Below, piece after piece: positions 24,693 to 33,400 of a stretch of DNA of 64,000 bases. Under the pieces are notes generated by a model. The model ran no database searches. It had not been told where the DNA came from and saw only the letters and a program-made list of their open reading frames with translations. Position 1 is the first letter of the stretch. Each line of letters starts with the position of its first letter. Origin of the DNA: Candidatus Omnitrophota bacterium (GTDB lineage: Bacteria > Hinthialibacterota > Hinthialibacteria > OLB16); assembly GCA_020632575.1 (NCBI GenBank), contig JACKFH010000006.1:124001-188000 (forward strand), given 5' to 3'. The position numbers were made by a program, and so were the translations under genes.

Positions 24693-25919
24693 ATGTCCAA
24701 CAACCAAGACGCATTCCAAAACGCCGCCGAAATCGCCCGCTCCGGGTCCTACAAGCAGGCTCTCGCGGAATTCCGCGCCCTTCGTTTTCGCGATCCCGGA
24801 AATGTCGAGGTGCTCTTCATGATCGGCGCCTGCCACTATCGAATGGGGAATTTCGAGGAGGCCCGAGAAACCTGGGCCCAGGTGTTGCACGAGGAACCGG
24901 GACACGCGAAAGCCTCCCGATGGCTGAACAAGTTGCCGGTGGCCACTGGGGCCGAACGTGGTGAAACCGACGAGGGACGGGATTCGAAGCGGATCTGGCA
25001 CAAGTGGTTGTTCGCCATCGTCTTTGTGCTTGGCATCGGGATCTTCGTGGTCGACATGCTTCAGCATCCCTACTCCTATCCCTTCCTTCGATCATGGTTG
25101 GTCAATCCGTCACTTGAAGAGACCACCGGAAAACCCAATCAAAGCGAAGTCGCAAGCGGCAATGAGGACGAATCTTGGAAGGATCGTCTTAATGAAAAGC
25201 AACAGGGGCAACCCTCCGATTCCGTCCGGACCGCCGGAGGTTATCCCGCGCCAGTCGATGAGTACGTCAACGATTACGCGGGAGTGATCCGTCCCGAGGA
25301 CGCCAAAGCGATTCGAGACCAGCTGGGCCGTGTCGAGTATCAAACCGGCATCGAAATCACCGTGGTCACCATCGGATCGATTCGCGACTACGGAACGGCG
25401 GACTCCAGCATCGAGAGTTTCGCGACTCACCTCTTCAACGATTGGGGGATCGGACAGATGCCGAGGAATGATGGCGTTCTCATCCTCGCCGCGATCCAAG
25501 ATCGAAAGTGTCGAATCGAATTGGGCGCGGGTTATGGGTTCGCCTACAACTCGGTTATGAAGGATGTGATCGATGGGACCATGATCCCTCATTTCAAAGC
25601 AGACAATTACAGCCAAGGGCTCAAAGCTGGCGCGTTCGACGTCGTCACTCGAGTCACCCAACCGATTTCCTGGTACGAGTTTCACAAATGGCACATCGCG
25701 GTGGGCGTCCTCATTGTCATTTGCATCATCGCGGGGATCTCCTGCATGATCTCAGGAAAAACCGGCTGGGGGTGGATCTTCTTCATGTACGCCGCGGCGC
25801 TCCTGATGCTCCTGATCAAGATGCTCCAAGCCGGACACAGTTCGAGGGGTTGGGGAGGTGGAGGCTCCTCCTTCGGCGGCGGGTTCTCGGCGGGCGGCGG
25901 CGCCTCGGGGAGTTGGTGA
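24693..25919 (+). CDS. TPR-TPM domain membrane protein (YgcG-like)
   Basis: 408 residues. A short tetratricopeptide part (about 5-75; SGSYKQALAEFRALRFRDPG, then CHYRMGNFEEARETWAQVL) precedes one membrane helix (about 110-130). A TPM domain follows (about 190-320; VDEYVNDYAGVIRPEDA, GIEITVVTIGS, DGVLILAAIQDRKCRIELG). Two more helices and a Gly/Ser-rich tail (GGGGSSFGGGFSAGGGASG) complete the YgcG-like plan. TPM domains act in photosystem II repair in plants; the bacterial role is unknown. A second TPM gene starts 4 bases downstream. Confidence 0.83.
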   Translation: MSNNQDAFQNAAEIARSGSYKQALAEFRALRFRDPGNVEVLFMIGACHYRMGNFEEARETWAQVLHEEPGHAKASRWLNKLPVATGAERGETDEGRDSKRIWHKWLFAIVFVLGIGIFVVDMLQHPYSYPFLRSWLVNPSLEETTGKPNQSEVASGNEDESWKDRLNEKQQGQPSDSVRTAGGYPAPVDEYVNDYAGVIRPEDAKAIRDQLGRVEYQTGIEITVVTIGSIRDYGTADSSIESFATHLFNDWGIGQMPRNDGVLILAAIQDRKCRIELGAGYGFAYNSVMKDVIDGTMIPHFKADNYSQGLKAGAFDVVTRVTQPISWYEFHKWHIAVGVLIVICIIAGISCMISGKTGWGWIFFMYAAALLMLLIKMLQAGHSSRGWGGGGSSFGGGFSAGGGASGSW

Positions 25920-25923
25920 CAAC

Positions 25924-26367
25924 ATGAAAGACCTTAAAGATTTCTTCACGTCCGAGGACAAAGCCTTTGTGCTCGAAGCAATCCGGGAGGCCGAGCGAAA
26001 AACCTCGGCCGAGATTCGGGTCCACCTGGAGAACAAAGCGGGGGAGGATATCGCCCGTTCCGCGAGCGAAACCTTTCTCAACATTGGGATGAGGAAGACA
26101 ATTCTTCGCAACGGAGTCCTCTTCTTTCTCGCGGTGGAGGATCGCCAATTCGTGGTCATGGGCGATGATGGCATCGACTCCCGAGTCCCAGACGGATTTT
26201 GGGATAATATCCGCGATGTCCTGGCCGACCATTTTCAAGCCGGCCTGATCGCGATGGGACTGGCGGAAGGAATTCGATTGGCGGGGGATCAACTTGCGAA
26301 ACACTTTCCAAGAAGGATGGGAGATGTGAACGAGTTGCCGGACGCGATCTCCTATGGGGATGAATAA
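25924..26367 (+). CDS. Soluble TPM-domain protein
   Basis: 147-residue single-domain TPM protein, homologous to the middle of the preceding gene: FVLEAIREAERKTSAEIRVH, VLFFLAVEDRQFVVMGDDGI and a C-terminal amphipathic helix (LAEGIRLAGDQLAKHF). No signal peptide or membrane helix. Lying 4 bases behind the TPR-TPM gene, it is surely cotranscribed. Such pairs (membrane plus soluble TPM) recur in bacteria, which suggests a shared complex (inference). Confidence 0.83.
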   Translation: MKDLKDFFTSEDKAFVLEAIREAERKTSAEIRVHLENKAGEDIARSASETFLNIGMRKTILRNGVLFFLAVEDRQFVVMGDDGIDSRVPDGFWDNIRDVLADHFQAGLIAMGLAEGIRLAGDQLAKHFPRRMGDVNELPDAISYGDE

Positions 26368-26576
26368 TCGGGATCATCCTTCGAGGCGGGAATGAGTTCA
26401 TCCCTTGCGGGATTTATCCAACAGATCCTAAATAGAATGAATTCAATCCATTCGGAACGTGGGTGGACCCGTTGACCGGGAATCGGAAAGACAACCTGGC
26501 CAAATCGAATCCGTTCGTGGTGGAGAAAAACAAATCGGAAATCCGAAAGGCGCTTGGGACAGGTGAACTACCTTAA

Positions 26577-27491
26577 TCAATGCGCGAAATCTTCGTACAG
26601 CCGACGACAATCATCGGATGAGATTTCACCTCGACCATACACAACTCGAAACTGAAAAGTTTTGAGTTCACCTCTCTTTAGATCAGGCTCAAAAAAAGCG
26701 CCAAACCTCCCGTACCTCCGAATCGAATAAATCGGTGGTTTCTCAAAACCCTGGGGATGGGTGAGATGAACAAGGGAGTAGCGATTCCCGCCGATTGTCG
26801 CCGAACAGCGGACCCACCATGCCCCCTCGACACAATCGTCCTCCAGTCGTGAGGATCCCGCAGGCAGAAGGTATTCAGTCGTCCAATAATGAAAGCAGAC
26901 CTCATTGGGAAGTCGAACATGCATCCCGGCATGATGAGGATCGCCGCGAAGTTCTAGATCTTCATTCACCGCTCGGAGAGTCGATTCGAAGTCGACAGCG
27001 CAAAGGCCCTCATCGAGACGAGTCGCCGATAAAGTCCGAGTCTCCGCGATCCATTCCTCCCCATCGGGGCCGCACCACTCGACCGCTTGAACATGTATTC
27101 CGTTGGTTTCTTGAGTGGCGGTTTGGATCCACCCACGATGTCTCTGTGAAACGCCTTCCATGTGCCAGAAATCGAAGGTCCCTTTCGATCCCGTAACCTC
27201 ACTCCATCCGATAAAGAGTCCACGGTGGTGTGAATCGACCCCCCCCGCCCCGTTGGTCAAAACCTTGCCATTGGCGGGGTCGATGAGCGTTACAAAAGGC
27301 TTGTAGGTCTGATGGTGGTTGTCGGGATCATAGGGGGTGTCAATGGCCAACGCGATGGGAACATCCTCACCGAAGAGTCCGACAATCCTCTGCTCCAAGT
27401 GCGCTTTCGGGGAGTAATAACGAAACAACAGGAAACCGCCCAGGGATAGGAGAAGCACACTCAAAATGACAATGCGAAACTTTCTCCTCAC
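26577..27491 (-). CDS. DUF6807 (PmoA-like) membrane-anchored protein
   Basis: 304 residues; an N-terminal helix (KFRIVILSVLLLSLGGFLLF) anchors or exports it. The body matches the DUF6807 family often labelled PmoA: HHQTYKPFVTLIDPANGKVL, GGVDSHHRGLFIGWSEV, FWHMEGVSQRHRGW and LRGDPHHAGMHVRLPNEV. The conserved His clusters suggest metal or sugar binding; the methane-oxygenase name is historical and not supported here. It lies 23 bases downstream of the pseudopilin gene. Confidence 0.8.
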   Translation of the reverse strand: MRRKFRIVILSVLLLSLGGFLLFRYYSPKAHLEQRIVGLFGEDVPIALAIDTPYDPDNHHQTYKPFVTLIDPANGKVLTNGAGGVDSHHRGLFIGWSEVTGSKGTFDFWHMEGVSQRHRGWIQTATQETNGIHVQAVEWCGPDGEEWIAETRTLSATRLDEGLCAVDFESTLRAVNEDLELRGDPHHAGMHVRLPNEVCFHYWTTEYLLPAGSSRLEDDCVEGAWWVRCSATIGGNRYSLVHLTHPQGFEKPPIYSIRRYGRFGAFFEPDLKRGELKTFQFRVVYGRGEISSDDCRRLYEDFAH

Positions 27492-27514
27492 TATTCAGGC
27501 ATTTCCAAAACCGC

Positions 27515-28216
27515 TCATCCCTCATGCCCGCGATTGGAAACGATGAGATCCCCTCGGGATCTCGTCCCATTGGTCGGGTTGTAGGCCGGAGAGAGACCGA
27601 AATAGTTCCTCGATCCCAAATACTGCCACCCCTGGCCATAGTTGAAATTGTATTCCGTGTCGGGTCCCAGGCTGATGATCACATACTGGAGACCGTATTG
27701 TTTTCCGTATACATAATTGTCCCGAGTGTCGTTCCGATAACCCGGCACGACCCCTCCCGACAAATAGGTTCCATACTCGAAATACGAGACGTCTTTGCGA
27801 CCGCCTGTGGCCATGCCATCGTCAAACTCGGCGATGAAGGGTTCCTTACAAAGGTCCCGGACATACGCGATCGGAGAGGTGAGCAACATGAAAGAGCAGA
27901 TCTCGCTCCTGCCACAATTGACACCACGGGACACCTGAAGACGGCTACGCCATTCGAAGTGTGGGGGAAACTGGGTCACCTCCCCGCCATCCACATCTGG
28001 AACATATTGATTAAAGTCGGTGAAGTAAGCCTCCTGAGCGGTCCGATAGGTTTGCAGACAACCCCTCGCGTTGGTCACTTTCGCCCTGAGCTGGGCCGCC
28101 AGAAAATTGGGCAATGCGATAGCGATGAGAATCAGGATAATGGCAATCACAATCAGGAGCTCGATGAGGGTGAAACCCCATTTCGCTCTCGGTTTTGGGC
28201 GGATTTGGTCGAACAT
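27515..28216 (-). CDS. Type II secretion-type pseudopilin (prepilin N-methylation signal)
   Basis: 233 residues with a class III leader: KWGFTLIELLIVIAIILILI, cleaved after the Gly before Phe and methylated. The helix continues LIAIALPNFLAAQLRAKVTN, then an exported domain with RTAQEAYFTDFNQYVPDVDG. This form (mature part ~210 residues, no cognate secretion genes alongside) is common and multi-copy in Planctomycetota, Omnitrophota and Sumerlaeota-like genomes, where the role is uncertain. Same strand as and just upstream of the DUF6807 gene. Confidence 0.85.
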   Translation of the reverse strand: MFDQIRPKPRAKWGFTLIELLIVIAIILILIAIALPNFLAAQLRAKVTNARGCLQTYRTAQEAYFTDFNQYVPDVDGGEVTQFPPHFEWRSRLQVSRGVNCGRSEICSFMLLTSPIAYVRDLCKEPFIAEFDDGMATGGRKDVSYFEYGTYLSGGVVPGYRNDTRDNYVYGKQYGLQYVIISLGPDTEYNFNYGQGWQYLGSRNYFGLSPAYNPTNGTRSRGDLIVSNRGHEG

Positions 28217-28426
28217 GGATCGTGCGCTCCGTACTCAAAATGAAATTTTTGCGCCCCCACAGGCGGAATAGAGGATACCTTCATTACGCAAAAAGGGAAG
28301 GCGTTTTTTGTCCTTTTTTGTGTGAATTCAAATAATCCGATTGAAAGGTTCGGAAGCCGCCCGGGCGATTGCGACTCTGGTTGTTGCGACACTCCTCTTT
28401 AATTCTTAGAATTCAGCAACGTCGTT

Positions 28427-29767
28427 ATGAAAACCTTACCGCTCCTCAAGCCTCTCTCATCGATCCTGGTCAAACCGACCGGGGCCGACTGCAACATCGA
28501 TTGCACCTACTGTTTCTATCTGGATCGCGCCGGGGTGGTCCGCCCTGGATTCCAGAACGATGGCCGGGGGTTCGATCGACTCCATGGTCGAGCCATGTCC
28601 GCGGAAGTCCAGGAAGAGATGATCCGCCAGATGATGCGGGATGGGGGACGGCAGGTCTCTTTTGGGTGGCAAGGGGGAGAACCGACCCTCATGGGTCTCG
28701 ATTTCTTCAAACGGGCGGTCAGTCTCCAAAAACAATACGGAGCCAATGGACAGAGTGTCGGAAATGGCCTCCAAACCAACGGTCTCTCGATCGACGACGA
28801 TTGGTGCGATTTCCTGAGAGAGACCCATTGGCTGGTTGGACTCTCGATCGATGGCCCCCCCCATGTCCATGACCACTATCGGGTCACCCGCAACGGGAAG
28901 CCAACCTATGAGATGGTCAAGGAAGCCGCAGAACGAATGTCTCGCAAGAAGGTCGAGTACAACGCCCTGACAGTGGTCAACAATTACTCCGCTCAATATG
29001 CCCGAGAGATTTACGAACACCATAAGAAACTCGGGATCGAATTCATGCAATTCATCCCGTGCGTAGAAACCGACCCTTTTCAACCCGACCGTGCAGCCGA
29101 GTTTTCCGTCTCCGCCCTGGATTATGGCAAATTCCTCTGCGAGATCTTTGACTGCTGGAAAGCCGATTTCAAGCACGGGAAACCGACCACCTCGGTCCGT
29201 TATATCGATTCCGTTTTTCACACCTATGTCGGAATGCAGCCCCCTGAGTGCACACTTCTGAATGAATGTGGCTGCTATGTCGTGGTCGAACACAATGGCG
29301 ACGTTTATTCCTGCGATTTCTTCGTGGAGTCGGATTGGAAGCTGGGAAATGTGATGGAAAGCCGATTGATCCATCTCCTCAATTCAGAGAAGCAGAAGGA
29401 GTTTGGTCTACTCAAGGCCGACATGCCGGAAGAATGTGGGACCTGCGATTACCAACAACACTGTTACGGAGGATGCACGAAAGACCGAATACGAGACCCG
29501 GCGGACCAAGGGTCCAATCATTTCTGCAAGTCCTATCTCCAGTTCTTCGATCACGCCGATGGAGAATTGAAACGCCTGGCGGCGGAATGGCGGGCCGAGC
29601 AGCAACGATTTGAACAAGAGGCTTTGGCCGAACAGCGTCGACAGGCCGAGATGAGGCGTCAAGCCGAGGCGACCCGGGTCGCCTCCCCCCCCAAAACCAA
29701 GGTTTCCAGAAACGATCCATGCCCCTGCGGATCGGGGAAGAAATTCAAGAGGTGTTGTGGTCGCTAG
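28427..29767 (+). CDS. Radical SAM anaerobic sulfatase-maturase-like enzyme with SEC-C tail
   Basis: 446 residues. The radical SAM cluster motif is CNIDCTYC (Cys22, Cys26, Cys29), followed by SFGWQGGEPTLMGLDFFKRA and LSIDGPPHVHDHYR as in anSME enzymes that convert Cys or Ser to formylglycine. Auxiliary-cluster (SPASM) cysteines are visible in ECTLLNECGCYVV, DVYSCDFF and ECGTCDYQQHCYGGC. A coiled Gln/Arg/Glu-rich linker leads to a C-terminal SEC-C zinc motif, NDPCPCGSGKKFKRCCGR. No sulfatase gene is in the window, so the substrate is unknown. Confidence 0.88.
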   Translation: MKTLPLLKPLSSILVKPTGADCNIDCTYCFYLDRAGVVRPGFQNDGRGFDRLHGRAMSAEVQEEMIRQMMRDGGRQVSFGWQGGEPTLMGLDFFKRAVSLQKQYGANGQSVGNGLQTNGLSIDDDWCDFLRETHWLVGLSIDGPPHVHDHYRVTRNGKPTYEMVKEAAERMSRKKVEYNALTVVNNYSAQYAREIYEHHKKLGIEFMQFIPCVETDPFQPDRAAEFSVSALDYGKFLCEIFDCWKADFKHGKPTTSVRYIDSVFHTYVGMQPPECTLLNECGCYVVVEHNGDVYSCDFFVESDWKLGNVMESRLIHLLNSEKQKEFGLLKADMPEECGTCDYQQHCYGGCTKDRIRDPADQGSNHFCKSYLQFFDHADGELKRLAAEWRAEQQRFEQEALAEQRRQAEMRRQAEATRVASPPKTKVSRNDPCPCGSGKKFKRCCGR

Positions 29768-29883
29768 AGCCTCAACAAGCGTTTCGTAAATTTTCCGTCA
29801 AGTCGCCGCTCGATACCCCCTGACTCGTTACAAACGAAACCTCCCCTCCGTATCCATCTATAGAAAGGGAAGGGTCGATAACC

Positions 29884-30120
29884 ATGAAAAGCACGGAACT
29901 CGCCTCGATTATCGAAAGACTCGGTCAAGATATCGTCCGTTACGACCGGAAATCCATCGAAGCCTACAATCAAAGAGACTTTGAGGCTTCCATCCGGTAC
30001 CATGAAAAAGCCTTGTCCATGGAAAAGCGTGTCCAAAGGTATCTCCACCATCTGAAAGGCTATCGAAACTCCGATTCTCCTTCCTCCTCGACTAGTTTGC
30101 CCCGTTATCTCTCCTCGTAG
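29884..30120 (+). CDS. Small hypothetical protein
   Basis: 78 residues, charged and helical (LASIIERLGQDIVRYDRKSI, then FEASIRYHEKALSMEKRVQR), ending in a Ser-rich tail. The EASIRYHEKAL stretch resembles one TPR helix pair, but a single repeat is too little to name. GGGAAGGG precedes the ATG. It lies between the radical SAM gene and gltB on the same strand. No family recognised. The 298 bases up to gltB hold no gene I can support. Confidence 0.55.
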   Translation: MKSTELASIIERLGQDIVRYDRKSIEAYNQRDFEASIRYHEKALSMEKRVQRYLHHLKGYRNSDSPSSSTSLPRYLSS

Positions 30121-30418
30121 ATCCTCAATCCGGCCTGAACCGATATCCTTCCTAACTTTCGTGTTTCCCAAAGAAAGGGGTTGCCTCTTGGCTTGGAGAA
30201 AGGTAATGTGAGGGTTCGGGAGTAAGATCGGGAAACGCCCCGTGGCTGGGAACCACTCAGACGATGATTTTCCCGGTATCCACATCCCACCGGTGCTAAA
30301 TTTAACCTTGAAGAAAGCTTAACAAAAGCGGTTTTCTGAACATTTCTCTGGTCAAAGTGTACCTGGAGCACGGCATAACCGTCTCTTGGCGGCAATTTAG
30401 AGTGAGGATCTGATTCGC

Positions 30419-33400
30419 ATGGAAAGACAAGGATACCCCCAACCGACCGGCCTCTATCATCCGGCCAATGAAAAAGACAATTGCGGTGTCGGTTTCATGG
30501 CCCACCTCAAGGGCGTTCCCTCCAGAAACATCGTCACTGGCGCGCTGGAAATCCTGGTCAATTTGACTCATCGCGGCGCTTGCGGTTGCGATCCACTGAC
30601 CGGCGATGGCGCTGGAATTCTCATCCAAACTCCGCATGAGTTCCTCAAGAAGCACACTGCCCAGTTCGATTTCGACCTCCCGGATAAGGGGGAGTATGGA
30701 ACCGGACTCGTCTTCCTTCCCCCGGAGAAAAGCGACCGCGAGGCCTGCCGGGCAGAATTCCAACGAATTGTCCAAGAAGAGGGGCAAATCCTTCTGGGTT
30801 GGCGTGAAGTCCCGACCGACAACAGTCACATCGGGGTGACCGCCAAGAAGGTGGAGCCCGCGATATCCCAGATTTTCATCCAGAAAGGGAACGTTCCGGC
30901 CACCGACGATTTGGCGTTCGAGCGGAAACTTTTTGTCATCCGCAAGAGGATCGAGAATTGGGTCCGCCAGTCCGAACTCAAACAGCGGTCTTATTTCTGC
31001 GTCCCAACCCTTTCCTCGAAGACCTTTGTCTACAAGGGACAGTTGTTGGCCGACCAAGTTCAGAAATATTTCCTCGACCTTCAGGATGAGAATTTGGTCA
31101 GCGCTTTGGCCATGGTGCACCAGCGATACAGCACCAACACCTTCCCGAGTTGGGATCTGGCCCAACCCTTCCGGTATCTCTCGCACAATGGAGAAATCAA
31201 CACTCTGCGCGGGAATATCAACTGGATGGAGGCCCGCCAAGGTCTCATGGAGTCGGACCTGTTCGGCGAGGATCTCAAAAAGATTTTCCCGGTCATCGTC
31301 CCCAACGCTAGCGATTCGGCAACCTTAGACAACGCCCTGGAAATGCTGGTTTTGGGCGGTCGCGACCTCGCCCATGCCATGATGATGTTGATCCCTGAAC
31401 CTTGGGATGGCCATGAAACCATGGCCGATGACCGTCGTGCATTCTATGAGTATCACGCCTGCCTGATGGAGCCATGGGATGGCCCCGCCTCAATCCCTTT
31501 CACCGATGGGGTTCGTATCGGCGCGGTTCTGGACCGGAATGGCCTGCGACCCTCGCGGTACACAGTGACCAAGGATGACCTCGTCATCATGGGCTCCGAG
31601 TCCGGAGTGCTCGAGATCGATCCCGCCAATGTCCGCTCCAAGGGACGTCTGCAACCCGGACGCATGTTCTTCGTCGACCCGGAACTCGGGCGAATTGTCA
31701 CCGACGAGGAACTCAAACAGAAATTCATCGATCGTCATCCCTATCGCAAGTGGATTCATGAAAACCGGGTGGAAATTCAACACCTTCCCGAACCCAAAGG
31801 CGAGGTTGCCGGCCTGGATCAGAAAACGCTTCTGGAACGGCAGCAAGCATGGGGCTACTCCTTAGAGGACCTCCGTTTCCTGATGGCGCCGATGGCCAAA
31901 GACGGCAAGGAAGCGATCGGATCCATGGGGAACGACACCCCCCTCGCCGTCCTTTCGGACCGCGCTCCGCTGCTTTACAACTATTTCAAACAACTGTTCG
32001 CCCAGGTGACCAACCCACCCCTCGACGCGATCCGCGAAAAGCTGGTCACCTCGCTGGAAACCACTGTCGGATCGGAGGGCAATCTGTTCGCCGAAACTCC
32101 CGAACAGTGTCGGTTATTGAACCTCCCCCAACCGGTCCTCACCAACCGGCAAATGCAACAGATCAAAGAGCTGGATCAACCCGGCTTGAAGTCTCACACG
32201 ATTTCCATTCTCTGCGATCCGAGCGAGGGCGCGGATGGAATGGATAATCGTTTAAAGGAAATCTTCACCGAGGCGGACCAAGCGATTGAGGAGGGAGCGA
32301 CCCTTCTGATCCTTTCCGATCGAGGTCTGGGTCGAAACAGAATGGCGATTCCCGCTCTTCTCGCCACTTCGGGGCTGCACCAACATTTGGTTCGCGAGGA
32401 AAAACGAACCCAAGTCGGGATCGTTCTCGAAAGCGGCGAGCCCCGTGAATGCCATCATTACTGCGTCCTCGCGGCCTATGGCGCCTGCGCGGTCAACCCT
32501 TACCTCGCCTTCGAGACCCTCGAACAAATGATCCTCGATGGCATGTTGCCTGGGATCGATATCGAGAAGGCGAGCAAGAATTACATTAAGGCGGTCGGGC
32601 TGGGCATCCTCAAAGTGATGTCCAAGATGGGAATCTCCACCCTCCAAAGTTACCGAGGGGCGCAGATTCTGGAGGCGATCGGCCTCAATAAGGCCTTCAT
32701 CGATCGCTATTTCACCGACACCGCCTCCCGGATCGAGGGGATCGGCTTGCCGGAGGTCTTCGAGGAGACCCTGAAGCGGCATCGTTACGCTTTCCCCGAG
32801 CACGATGTGAAGGAGTACCGTCCCCTGATCTCGGGCGGGCAGTACCAGTGGCGTCGCGATGGCGAGTACCACATGCACAATCCGCTCGCCATCGCCAAAC
32901 TCCAGGAGGCGGTGAAATACAACCGTCGCAATGTTTGGAACGAGTTCACCGACTTGGCCAACAACTACGAGAAGAAACTGGCCACGCTTCGCGGACTGCT
33001 CGGTTTCAAAAAGACTCGTGAACCGATCCCTCTCTCCGAGGTCGAGCCGATCGAGGCCATTTTCAAACGATTCAAAACTGGCGCGATGTCGTTCGGATCG
33101 ATCAGCAAGGAAGCCCATGAAACCCTGGCTATCGCGATGAACCGTATCGGCGGAAAATCAAACACCGGCGAGGGTGGCGAGGATCCGGTCCGTTTCACTC
33201 CCGATCCCAATGGAGACTTGCGGCGAAGCGCGATCAAGCAGGTCGCGTCGGGTCGTTTCGGGGTCACCAACGAGTATTTGGTCAACGCCGACGAGCTGCA
33301 GATCAAGATGGCGCAAGGCGCGAAACCCGGCGAGGGCGGTCAGCTCCCCGGTCACAAGGTCGACAAGGTGATCGCGAGGGTCCGGTATTCGACTCCGGGA

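Noticed and set aside
26456..26575. Possible 38-codon gene (GTG start, ending LGTGELP)
   Set aside because: Residue use is plausible, but there is no ribosome-binding site, a second frame is also open, and no relative is recognised; it could be a remnant.
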